Part shown: piece after piece, positions 28,123 to 38,145 of the stretch | How the letters are laid out: each line of letters starts with the position of its first letter | How positions within the stretch are numbered: position 1 is the first letter of the stretch | NCBI RefSeq assembly: GCF_943181415.1 | Contig: NZ_CALPBZ010000003.1 | Location: 1 to 64,000 of the forward strand | Source: Microbacterium sp. Marseille-Q6648 | Lineage (GTDB): Bacteria > Actinomycetota > Actinomycetes > Actinomycetales > Microbacteriaceae | DNA: 64,000 nt | Direction of reading: 5' to 3' | Notes under the pieces: model-generated | Databases searched by the model: none | The model's input: only the letters and a program-made list of their open reading frames with translations | What the model was told of the DNA's origin: nothing | Made by a program: the position numbers and the translations under genes

Positions 28123-28947
28123 TCAGTTCGCCGCTGGGGAGGAGTCGGCGTCGGCGCCCGGCGCGTGGGATGCGCCGGCGTCGACGGGGCCGACGTTGAG
28201 CACGATGATCGAGATGTTGTCGCGCCCGCCGTTCTCGAGGGCGGCATCCAGCATCGCGTCCACTGCGGCGGCGGGATCGGCGTGCTCGGCCAGGAAGTGC
28301 TTGATGCCGTAGTCGGTCAGTTCCTTGGTGAGGCCGTCGGAGCAGATCACGAAACGGTCGCCGGCCGCCAGCTCGATGCGCACGTAGTCCGGTGTCACGC
28401 TCTCGCTCGGTCCGACCGCCCGGGTGATCACGTTTCCGTAGGGGTGGCTCTCGGCTTCCTCAGGGCTCAGCCGCCCGGCGGCTACGAGTTCCTGCACGAC
28501 GGAGTGATCCGTCGTGATCTGGACGATGGTGCCCTCGCGCAGCAGGTACACCCGCGAGTCGCCGATGTTGAGGGTGACCCAGTGAGGCTCGTCACCCGCG
28601 GTCTCGAGGTACACGCCGGTGAGCGTCGTCCCGGTGCCCTCGTCGGTCGCCTCGGGGTGGGAGGCGATGTCCTTGACCGCTCGGCCGAGCGCCTTCTCGA
28701 TGGTCTCGGGGGTGACGGATCCGGCATCCACCACCTCGCGCAGCCGTGTGATCGTGCTCGCGCTGGCGATCTCGCCGCCGATGTGCCCGCCCATGCCGTC
28801 GGCGACGACGAAGAGCGGGTAGCCGGCGAACACCGCGTCCTGATTGACATCGCGTCGTCTGCCGGTGTGCGTGACAGCGGCCCATTCCAGCGACAGCGCG
28901 CCGTCGGGCATCTCGACGTCGCGCGCCTGCGTGGTTACCTCGGGCAC
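28123..28947 (-). CDS. PP2C-family serine/threonine protein phosphatase
   Basis: 274 residues. A metal-dependent phosphatase with the PstP/PrpC plan: HTGRRRDVNQDAVF (~20), VVADGMGGHIGGEIAS (~40), NIGDSRVYLLREG (~125), TTDHSVVQELVAAG (~142), ICSDGLTKEL (~195) and GGRDNISIIVLNV (~245). These include the four metal-binding aspartates. The C-terminal tail is acidic and Ala-rich and there is no membrane segment, unlike PstP. No FHA or Ser/Thr kinase gene is beside it. The GTG at 28945-28947 has AGGAGG seven nt upstream, an excellent site that fixes the start. It lies directly upstream of the EccC-like gene. Confidence 0.92.
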   Translation of the reverse strand: MPEVTTQARDVEMPDGALSLEWAAVTHTGRRRDVNQDAVFAGYPLFVVADGMGGHIGGEIASASTITRLREVVDAGSVTPETIEKALGRAVKDIASHPEATDEGTGTTLTGVYLETAGDEPHWVTLNIGDSRVYLLREGTIVQITTDHSVVQELVAAGRLSPEEAESHPYGNVITRAVGPSESVTPDYVRIELAAGDRFVICSDGLTKELTDYGIKHFLAEHADPAAAVDAMLDAALENGGRDNISIIVLNVGPVDAGASHAPGADADSSPAAN

Positions 28948-29020
28948 GCCCTGTCCTCCTGTGAGCCGGCGATCGGGGCCGTCCGGCTCGGACCGGTCGG
29001 CGTCATCACATCCTAGTGCG

Positions 29021-30922
29021 TCAAGACCGACCGCCTTCGGACATCGGCGGTGCGCCTGGCACCGCGGCCTCGGCGGTCTCATCCATCGGAGCCTCGAACT
29101 GGGCGTTGTACAGCCTCTCGTAGGCGCCGCCCGTCGCGAGGAGCTCCTCATGGCGGCCCTGTTCGACGATCGCGCCGTCCGCCATGACGAGGATGAGATC
29201 GGCATCCCGGATGGTCGACAGCCGATGCGCGATGACGAAAGCGGTCCTGTCGCGACGGAGCTTCGACATGGCGCGCTGGATCAGGAGCTCGGTGCGCGTG
29301 TCCACCGAGCTCGTGGCCTCGTCGAGGATGAGGATGCGCGGATCTGCGAGGAACGCGCGCGCGATCGTGATCAGCTGACGCTCCCCGACACTGAGGTTGG
29401 TGGCGTCGTCGTCGAGGAGCGTCTCGTACCCGTCGGGGAGGGCGTGGACGAAGCGGTCGACGTAGGCGGCGGTGGCGGCGGCGATGATCTCCTCCTCGGA
29501 TGCCGCGGGTCGGCCGTACGCGATGTTCTCGCGGATCGTCCCCGCGAACAGCCAGGTGTCCTGCAGCACCATCCCGGTGCGGCTGCGCAGATCGTCCCGT
29601 GTGATGCGGCGGGTGTCGACGCCGTCGAGGGTGATGGACCCGTCGTCGACGTCGTAGAACCGCATGACGAGGTTGACCAGCGTGGTCTTCCCCGCACCGG
29701 TGGGCCCGACGATGGCGACGGTGCTGCCCGGTGCCGCGGCCAGGGACAGTCCCTCGATGAGCGGGACATCCGGCGCGTAGCGGAAGGAGACGTCGTGGAA
29801 CTCGAGGTGACCGGCGTCCGCCGGCGGCGACTGCGCGGGGTCCTCATCGGGTTCCTGCTCGGGTTCATCGAGCAGCTCGAACACCCGCTCCGCGCTGGCG
29901 ACCCCCGACTGCAGCAGAGCGGCCATGGAACCCAGCTGGCTGAGCGGCTGGGTGAACTGTCGCGAGTACTGGATGAACGCCTGCACATCGCCGATCGACA
30001 TCGCCATCGCCGCGACCTGCAGACCGCCGACCACGGCGATGGCGACGTAGACGAGGTTGCCGATGAACATCATCGCCGGCATGATCAGGCCGGAGACGAA
30101 CTGTGCCCCGAAGCTCGCCCGATACAGCTCCTCATTCTCGGACCGGAAGTCGGCCTCGACCTCGGCCTGGTGCCCGAAGGTCTTCACGAGCGCGTGTCCC
30201 GAGAACGTCTCCTCGACCCTCGCGTTGAGGACGCCCGTGGCCTTCCACTGCGCTGCGAAGAGCGTCTGGGACCGCCGAGCGACGAGCACGGTGATGGCGA
30301 CCGTGAGCGGGATCGTCACCAGCGCGATGACGGCCAGCAGCGGGGAGAGGACGAACATCATCGCCAGCACGCCGATGACCGTCAGCAGCGAGACGACGAC
30401 CTGCGACAGCGTCTGCTGCATCGTCTGGCCGATGTTGTCGACGTCGTTCGTCACCCGGCTGAGCAGCTCTCCTCGCTGCACACGGTCGAAGTAGGCCAGC
30501 GGCAGGCGGTGAATCTTGTCCTCGACCTGCATGCGCAGACGATGCACGGCCCGTTGGACGACGCCGTTCAGGATGCGCCCCTGCAACCAGCCGAAAGCGC
30601 TCGCCAGAACGTAGACCGCGAGGACGACGAGCAGGATGGCACCCAGCCGGCGGAAGTCGATACCGACCTGGGGCGCGAGGAACCCGGCGAAGACGACGTT
30701 GGTGCCTTCGCCGAGCAGCTTCGGTCCTGCGACGCTGAGGGCGACCGAGAGGGTCCCGAAGAGGAGCACCACGACGAGTCTCCCCCGCTCGCTGCGGAGA
30801 GTTCCCAGCAGACGTCGGGCGCTCGGGCCGAACGAGCGGGCCTTCTCCGCGGGCGCCTGGCCCGGTCCCCGACCCATCGGCCCCCGCCCCATCGGTCCTC
30901 CGAGCGGGCGTCCGCCGCTCAT
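29021..30922 (-). CDS. ABC exporter half-transporter, canonical ATPase subunit of a heterodimer
   Basis: 633 residues: an N-terminal Gly/Met/Arg-rich tail, six membrane helices (~50-340) and one nucleotide-binding domain. Walker A is GPTGAGKTTL (~400), Walker B with catalytic Glu is ILILDEATSSVD (~528) and the switch His is VIAHRLST. Its signature sequence is degenerate, LSVGERQ (~507), in place of LSGGQ. The preceding gene encodes the partner with the complementary defects. ATG 30920-30922 overlaps the partner stop by four bases (ATGA) with a GGAGG-rich site upstream. The exported substrate cannot be told; multidrug or lipid export is typical. Confidence 0.93.
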   Translation of the reverse strand: MSGGRPLGGPMGRGPMGRGPGQAPAEKARSFGPSARRLLGTLRSERGRLVVVLLFGTLSVALSVAGPKLLGEGTNVVFAGFLAPQVGIDFRRLGAILLVVLAVYVLASAFGWLQGRILNGVVQRAVHRLRMQVEDKIHRLPLAYFDRVQRGELLSRVTNDVDNIGQTMQQTLSQVVVSLLTVIGVLAMMFVLSPLLAVIALVTIPLTVAITVLVARRSQTLFAAQWKATGVLNARVEETFSGHALVKTFGHQAEVEADFRSENEELYRASFGAQFVSGLIMPAMMFIGNLVYVAIAVVGGLQVAAMAMSIGDVQAFIQYSRQFTQPLSQLGSMAALLQSGVASAERVFELLDEPEQEPDEDPAQSPPADAGHLEFHDVSFRYAPDVPLIEGLSLAAAPGSTVAIVGPTGAGKTTLVNLVMRFYDVDDGSITLDGVDTRRITRDDLRSRTGMVLQDTWLFAGTIRENIAYGRPAASEEEIIAAATAAYVDRFVHALPDGYETLLDDDATNLSVGERQLITIARAFLADPRILILDEATSSVDTRTELLIQRAMSKLRRDRTAFVIAHRLSTIRDADLILVMADGAIVEQGRHEELLATGGAYERLYNAQFEAPMDETAEAAVPGAPPMSEGGRS

Positions 30923-32652
30923 GCCGCCTCCTCCGCCGCCAGCTGCGACTCGACGATCTCGCGGTAGGTTCCGCAGGACTGAAGCAACGTCTCGTGCGTG
31001 CCGAGTCCCACGATGCGGCCGTGCTCGAGTACGACGATCTGATCGGCCCCGCGGATGGTCGACACGCGCTGGGCGACGACCAGCCGCGTCGTGTTCGGGA
31101 GTTCGCGGTCGAGAGCACGCCGCAGCGCGGCATCCGTGGCCAGATCCAGGGCGGAGAACGAATCGTCGAAGATGTGGATGGTCGGACGCTTGACCAGGGC
31201 GCGAGCGATGGCGAGCCGCTGGCGCTGACCGCCGGATACGTTGGTGCCGCCCTGCGCGATCGGCATCTCGAGTCCTTCGGCGGACGCGTCGACGAAGTCC
31301 CGGCCCTGGGCGATGGCGAGGGCGTGCCAGAGCTGCTCGTCGGTGGCCTCGGCGTCGCCGTAGCGCAGGTTGGAGGCGATGGTCCCCGAGAACAGGAAGG
31401 CGCGTTGGGGAACGAGCCCGATCCGCCGCCACAGTTCGTCGGGGTCGTACTCGCGCACGTCGATCCCGTCGACCCGGACGACACCCGCCGTCGCGTCGAA
31501 GAGTCGCGGGACCAGGCCCACGAGGGTGGTCTTGCCCGCCCCTGTCGAACCGATGATCGCGGTGGTGGTGCCGGGCTCGATCGCGAAGGTGATGTCGCGC
31601 AGCACCGGCTCATCCGCACCTGGGTAGGAGAATTCGACGCCGTCGAACTCGATGCGACCCGCCGCCCCGGGTGCGGCGACGGGGACGGCCGGAGGGACGA
31701 CCGATGGCGCGATGTCGAGGACCTCGCCGATGCGGTCGGCGCACACGGCGGCGCGCGGGATCATGACGAACATGAACGTGGCCATCATGACGCCCATGAG
31801 GATCTGCATGAGGTACGTGAGGAAGGCAAAGAGGGTGCCGATCTGGACGTCGCCCGACTGCACCTGGAAAGCTCCGAACCAGATGACCGCGACGCTCGAC
31901 AGATTGAGCACCAGCATGACCGCCGGGAACATGAGTGCCATGAGGTTCCCGGCACGCAGTGCCGTCGCCATGACGTCCTGGCTGGCTCGGCCGAACCTCT
32001 CGCGCTCCTCGCGCTCGCGGACGAACGCCCGCACCACCCGGATCCCCGTGAGCTGCTCGCGGAGGATCTGGTTGACGCGGTCGATGCGCTTCTGCATGAG
32101 GGTGAAAGCCGGCACCATGCGCCACACGATGAGACCCACCACGACGAGCAGCACGGGGATCGCGACGCCCATGAGCCACGACAGCCCCGCGTCCTGGCGG
32201 ATCGCCATGACAACACCGCCGATGGCGAGCATCGGCGCCGAGACCATGAGGGTCGCCGACACCTGCACGAGCATCTGCACCTGCTGGACGTCGTTCGTGT
32301 TGCGGGTGATCAGGGATGCCGGACCGAACACCCCCACCTCGCGCTGCGAGAAGGCGACGACACGGTGGAAGAGGTCGGCGCGGAGATCACGTCCCAGGCC
32401 CATCGCGAGGCGCGAGCCGAAGTAGACCGCGATGATCGCGCAGACGATCTGCACCAGACTGATCCCCAGCATCACCGCGCCGGTGGACCAGATGAACGGG
32501 ATGTCGCCGGTCACCACCCCGCGGTCGATGATGTCGGCGTTGAGCGTGGGCAGCAGCAGCGCCGCGACGGACTGCGCCAGCTGGAACACCACGACCGCCG
32601 CGGCCAGCGGCCATGCGGGGCGCAGGTAGCGTGCGAGAAGCGTGCCCAGCAC
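30919..32652 (-). CDS. ABC exporter half-transporter, degenerate-ATP-site subunit of a heterodimer
   Basis: 577 residues with six membrane helices (~15-310) and a nucleotide-binding domain. Walker A GSTGAGKTTL (~367) and signature VSGGQRQRLA (~471) are canonical, but Walker B has Asp instead of Glu (IHIFDDSFSALD, ~495) and the switch His is Gln (VVAQRVSTI). With the partner at 29021-30922 this makes one consensus and one degenerate ATP site, as in known heterodimeric exporters. The GTG at 32650-32652 starts five bases after the aldo/keto reductase stop, so the three genes are probably cotranscribed. Longer frames upstream overlap that gene and are rejected. Confidence 0.93.
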   Translation of the reverse strand: MLGTLLARYLRPAWPLAAAVVVFQLAQSVAALLLPTLNADIIDRGVVTGDIPFIWSTGAVMLGISLVQIVCAIIAVYFGSRLAMGLGRDLRADLFHRVVAFSQREVGVFGPASLITRNTNDVQQVQMLVQVSATLMVSAPMLAIGGVVMAIRQDAGLSWLMGVAIPVLLVVVGLIVWRMVPAFTLMQKRIDRVNQILREQLTGIRVVRAFVREREERERFGRASQDVMATALRAGNLMALMFPAVMLVLNLSSVAVIWFGAFQVQSGDVQIGTLFAFLTYLMQILMGVMMATFMFVMIPRAAVCADRIGEVLDIAPSVVPPAVPVAAPGAAGRIEFDGVEFSYPGADEPVLRDITFAIEPGTTTAIIGSTGAGKTTLVGLVPRLFDATAGVVRVDGIDVREYDPDELWRRIGLVPQRAFLFSGTIASNLRYGDAEATDEQLWHALAIAQGRDFVDASAEGLEMPIAQGGTNVSGGQRQRLAIARALVKRPTIHIFDDSFSALDLATDAALRRALDRELPNTTRLVVAQRVSTIRGADQIVVLEHGRIVGLGTHETLLQSCGTYREIVESQLAAEEAA

Positions 32653-32656
32653 CGGG

Positions 32657-33652
32657 TCAGACCTGCGCGCCGGGGTCCGCCGGGAGCGGGAAGATCTCGT
32701 CGATACGCGCGAGGTCGGCGGTGCTCGGCACCCACGCCGTCGCCGCGGCTGCGTTCGCGCGCACCTGGTCGGCGCTGGTGGCGCCGGCGATGACGCTCGA
32801 CAGAGCCGGCTGGGCGAGAAGCCAGCCGAACGTCGCTTCGAGCATCGTGAGGCCGCGCTCGTCGCAGAAGGCACGGTACTCCTCCAGTGCGTCCCACGGA
32901 GCATCCCGCCACACGTGCTGCCGCTGCCGCATGATGCGGGTGTCGGCGGGCGCGTTGTCGCGGCTGAACTTGCCGGTCAGCAGGCCGTTGTGCAGCGGGA
33001 AGTACGGCAGGAAGCCGAGGCCGAATCGCCGCACCGCGGGCAGGACCTCCCGTTCGGCCGAACGGGCCAGCAGGCTGTAGTGATTCTGCGCCGAGATGAA
33101 CGGGATGCCCGCCCGGGCCGCTGCCACGAAATGGGCCTCGGCGATCTGCCATCCCGCGAGGTTCGAGTGACCCACATAGCGGACCTTGCCCTCGCGGACG
33201 AGGTCACCGAGCACGTCGAGGGTCTCTTCGATCGGGGTGCCGGGATCAGGGGTGTGCAGCTGGTAGAGGTCGATCCAGTCGGTTCGCAGGCGCTGGAGGG
33301 AGCCTTCCACCGCCCGCCGGACGTACGAGCGCGATGCTTTCGCGCCCACCGCGCCGTAGCCGATGTCGCGTCCCGAGTGCCCGAACTTGGTGGCCAGCAC
33401 GACGCGGTCCCGCCGCCCCTCGAGGGCCTGACCCATGAGCGTCTCGGACTGACCCGGATCGGCGCCGTACATGTCCGCGGTGTCGAGGAAGGTGACGCCG
33501 GCGTCGAGGGCGGCATCGAGGACCTCCCGGGTCCCCTCGAGCGACTCGCTGCGCGTGCCGGCCCGGCCGAAATTGTTGCAGCCGAGGCCGACGGCGGATA
33601 CGAGGAGGCCGGAGTCGCCGAGTCGGCGGAGCGGAACAGTCGTCGTCGTCAT
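32657..33652 (-). CDS. Aldo/keto reductase
   Basis: 331 residues, a NADPH-dependent (beta/alpha)8 barrel. The active-site tetrad can be placed: Asp/Tyr in FLDTADMYG (~54-62), Lys in VLATKFGHSG (~88) and His in DLYQLHTPDP (~130). The cofactor end is FGWLLAQPALSSVIAGA (~290). Such proteins reduce aldehydes or ketones; the substrate is unknown. The ATG at 33650-33652 has TAGCGT exactly six bases upstream. It heads a probable three-gene unit with the ABC exporter, and a strong hairpin separates it from the gene before. Confidence 0.9.
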   Translation of the reverse strand: MTTTTVPLRRLGDSGLLVSAVGLGCNNFGRAGTRSESLEGTREVLDAALDAGVTFLDTADMYGADPGQSETLMGQALEGRRDRVVLATKFGHSGRDIGYGAVGAKASRSYVRRAVEGSLQRLRTDWIDLYQLHTPDPGTPIEETLDVLGDLVREGKVRYVGHSNLAGWQIAEAHFVAAARAGIPFISAQNHYSLLARSAEREVLPAVRRFGLGFLPYFPLHNGLLTGKFSRDNAPADTRIMRQRQHVWRDAPWDALEEYRAFCDERGLTMLEATFGWLLAQPALSSVIAGATSADQVRANAAAATAWVPSTADLARIDEIFPLPADPGAQV

Positions 33653-33658
33653 GGGACA

Positions 33659-33664
33659 ACGCTA
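33659..33664 (-). promoter_or_regulatory. -10 box TAGCGT, 6 nt before the aldo/keto reductase start; leaderless promoter candidate
   Basis: On the minus strand TAGCGT, TGTCCC, then ATG at 33652. It would drive the reductase and the two ABC genes. Confidence 0.55.
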
Positions 33665-33688
33665 GCCCCCGCGACGTGCTCCCGGACG

Positions 33689-33722
33689 CACGACGACCCC
33701 CTCCGAGGAGGGGGTCGTCGTG
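33689..33722 (-). terminator. Perfect 15-bp hairpin after the DUF5684-like gene
   Basis: Arms 33689-33703 and 33708-33722 (CACGACGACCCCCTC and its complement) enclose a 4-nt loop. It begins eight bases after the stop of the DUF5684-like gene and ends before the reductase promoter. There is no T-run. Confidence 0.75.
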
Positions 33723-33729
33723 GTCGGGC

Positions 33730-34505
33730 TCAGGGCCGCGGCGGCTCGGGCGAGGCCGGCGGTTCGGTCGGCGGCTGCGTCGCCGCAGGCGGAGTCGTCG
33801 GCGGTGTCGCAGGCGGGGGGGGCGGGGGGGCCGCGGGGGGCGGCACCGGGGGGGGCTGGCTGCGGCCGGCGGGGCCGGCTGCGTCGTCCCGGCGGACGGC
33901 GCGGGCGGCGGGGCGTACCCGGCCGGAGCCTGGTAGCCGGCGGGCGGGTACGCGGCGGGGGCAGCGCCGGCCGCACCGACGGATCCCGCGGCTTCCGGCT
34001 GCACCGGGATGCCCTGCCACACCGTGGTGTCCTTCAGGAAGGTGTTCCGCCAGGGGGACGGCGCGATCGCGGGGTTCCACGTCGTGTTGCCGAAGGCGAG
34101 GACGCCGAGCCAGATGAGACCGCCGACGCCGGGGATCAGCCACAGCAGCAGCAGCGGCCAGTCGCGCCCGAGCTTCAGCCCGACGCGCCAGCCGGCCATG
34201 ACGGCAGCGGCGATCGATACGAGCGACAGCAGCCAGCCGATGACGGGGATCTGTCCGAGGAACGCCGACACCGCGATGGCGCCGAGCATCACCCACGGGG
34301 ACAGATCTCCGAGCTTCGCGAACACGAGCATGTTGTAGACGGGCACCCAGGCGCGCCACTTGCCCTCCACACCCGCCTTCTCGAAGATCTTCATCAGCAG
34401 GAAGGAGCCGATGATGTAGCCCGCCAGCGCGAGGATGAGCAGAATCGGCAGGAGCACCAGCCAGAAGGCCAGCAGAGCTCCGTAGCCGTCGTAGTCGTTG
34501 TTCAT
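33730..34505 (-). CDS. DUF5684-like membrane protein with proline-rich tail; frame broken in a poly-G tract
   Basis: The N-terminal ~170 residues have about four membrane helices and the DUF5684-like pattern FEKAGVEGKWRAWVPVYNML plus LLWLIPGVGGLIWLGVLAFG. A Pro/Ala/Gly-rich tail follows (APAAYPPAGYQAPAGYAPP). The frame then runs into four clustered G runs at 33815-33855. As written, the frame continues as Arg-rich nonsense into the antisense of the reductase gene. Adding one base restores a credible tail (VPPPAAPPPPPPATPPTTPP) ending at TGA 33730-33732; the span of 776 bases is one short of a multiple of three. It may be a sequencing error or a true slippage site. The ATG at 34503-34505 has GGAGG seven nt upstream. 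Confidence 0.7.
33815..33855. repeat. Clustered G homopolymers (8, 7, 6 and 8 G)
   Basis: Runs lie at 33815-33822, 33824-33830, 33835-33840 and 33848-33855, within the proline-rich tail of the DUF5684-like gene. The frame changes across this tract. Confidence 0.9.
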
Positions 34506-34639
34506 GAAGCGACCTCCAGAGTGGTGGACGCGGAGACCGCGCCCGCGAGGACCACCCCCCGCTGCGATCATGCTAGCGATGCCGCGTGCGGCATGTCAGT
34601 ATCCGCGCCGCCGCATCGTCGTCTCCGTCCCCGTCGGCG

Positions 34640-35386
34640 TCAGGCGAACAGGAGGACCTCGCGGCCGTTCTCCTCGGCGCGCAGGCCCGCCGTCGCCGCC
34701 CACGCGACGAAGCCCCGGGCGGAGGCGATGCGGGGCCGGGTGACGGCGAGGCGTCGCACGAGGTCGCCCTTGGCGTGCTTGTTGAAGTGGTTGAGCGCGC
34801 GCACTGCACCACCGGCCCCTTCGGTCACCACGCGCACGTAAGCCGATGCCGCTTCCCCGTCGAGGGGGCCCAGCGCGACGTACGCCTCCGAGCGCAGATC
34901 CAGGACGAAGCGCTCATCGGCGGCGGCGAGGGCGGCGGTGACCGGTGCCGCCCACACCCGGCGCAGCGGCGCGAGCCCCGGGAGCGAGGCGGTGGCGCCG
35001 AGCCGGTAGGCGGGGATCGCATCCAGCGCCCCGACGGGACCGAACGGCGCGGAGTGGATGAGGACGTGCCGACCGAGCCAGCGCCGGGCGGCACTGTCGA
35101 GGGATGCCGCGTCCACAGCGTCGTACAGCACACCCGTGTACCGGTCGACGGCCGGAAGGGTCGGCGCCGTGCGGACCGCGGCGTTCACCGCGACCTCGCC
35201 CAGCTGCGTGGCCCCGAGCTTCAGCACCCGGGCAGCCGTCGCGGGATCGACGGACAGCGACACCAGCGCGGCTACCACCGCTTCGCGCTGTGGTCGCAGT
35301 TCCGGCAGCGCCAGCTCGTCCAGTCGGACCGCCGCGCCGAGGCCACCGGGACGCTTGGTCTCGGACGGGGGCAGCAGGATGAGCAT
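34640..35386 (-). CDS. yaaA: YaaA family peroxide-stress protein
   Basis: 248 residues. YaaA (DUF328) limits intracellular iron damage under peroxide stress in E. coli and binds DNA; the actinobacterial role is untested. Family signatures are the N-terminal MLILLPPSETKRPGG, RYTGVLYDAVD (~82), LIHSAPFGPVGALDAIPAYR (~108) and the C-terminal NHFNKHAKGDLVRRLA (~198). The ATG at 35384-35386 is fixed by the conserved LLPPSETK right after it. It lies downstream of atpC on the same strand beyond the ATP synthase terminator; no promoter is obvious. Confidence 0.9.
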   Translation of the reverse strand: MLILLPPSETKRPGGLGAAVRLDELALPELRPQREAVVAALVSLSVDPATAARVLKLGATQLGEVAVNAAVRTAPTLPAVDRYTGVLYDAVDAASLDSAARRWLGRHVLIHSAPFGPVGALDAIPAYRLGATASLPGLAPLRRVWAAPVTAALAAADERFVLDLRSEAYVALGPLDGEAASAYVRVVTEGAGGAVRALNHFNKHAKGDLVRRLAVTRPRIASARGFVAWAATAGLRAEENGREVLLFA

Positions 35387-35417
35387 CGCGAGGACTTTCG
35401 AGGGGTGGGAAACGCGA

Positions 35418-35447
35418 ATGCGCCGCCCGGCGGACCGGACGGCGCAT
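35418..35447 (-). terminator. Hairpin terminator of the ATP synthase operon
   Basis: Arms 35418-35430 and 35435-35447 pair over 13 positions with one G-U wobble on the minus-strand RNA, around a 4-nt loop. It begins 14 bases after the atpC stop. Confidence 0.7.
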
Positions 35448-35461
35448 GTCGCGACGGAGTG

Positions 35462-35722
35462 TCAGGAGATCAGCGCGGCGTTTCCGGCCACGATCGTCAG
35501 GTCGTCGCCCTCCATCGAGAGGAACCCGTCCTGCGCGTTCGCGATGATCTTCGATCCCGAGGTCTGCGTGATCCGCACCTGCCCCTCGGCGAGGATCGCC
35601 AGCACGGGTTCGTGTCCCGTCATGAAGCCGATCTCGCCCTCGACGGTCTTCGCGACGACGAGCGATGCTTCACCCGACCACACCTCGGCGTCGGCAGAGA
35701 CCAGACTCACCTTCAGCGGCAC
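35462..35722 (-). CDS. atpC: F1Fo ATP synthase epsilon subunit
   Basis: 86 residues: the N-terminal beta-sandwich domain of epsilon only (MPLKVSLVSADAEVWSGEAS, TVEGEIGFMTGHEPVLAIL). The C-terminal helical hairpin that inhibits ATP hydrolysis in E. coli is absent, giving a shorter protein than the ~120-140 residues usual in actinobacteria. Last gene of the atp operon, 34 bp after atpD and followed by a hairpin terminator. The ATG at 35720-35722 is fixed by the conserved start. Confidence 0.94.
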   Translation of the reverse strand: MPLKVSLVSADAEVWSGEASLVVAKTVEGEIGFMTGHEPVLAILAEGQVRITQTSGSKIIANAQDGFLSMEGDDLTIVAGNAALIS

Positions 35723-35756
35723 TTCGACCCCCTACGGTCGCTCAGTACGAGCATGA

Positions 35757-38124
<2,368 letters not shown>

Positions 38125-38145
38125 GGTCCCTGTCCGACCGCGCCG

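Noticed and set aside
25096-29016. 1306-residue plus-strand frame
   Set aside because: It is antisense to the EccC-like and PP2C genes, whose motifs and ribosome-binding sites are clear.
33246-34571. 441-residue minus frame continuing from the DUF5684-like protein into the reductase gene
   Set aside because: After the poly-G tract it becomes Arg/Pro-rich and reads the reductase in the wrong frame. A frameshift is the better account.
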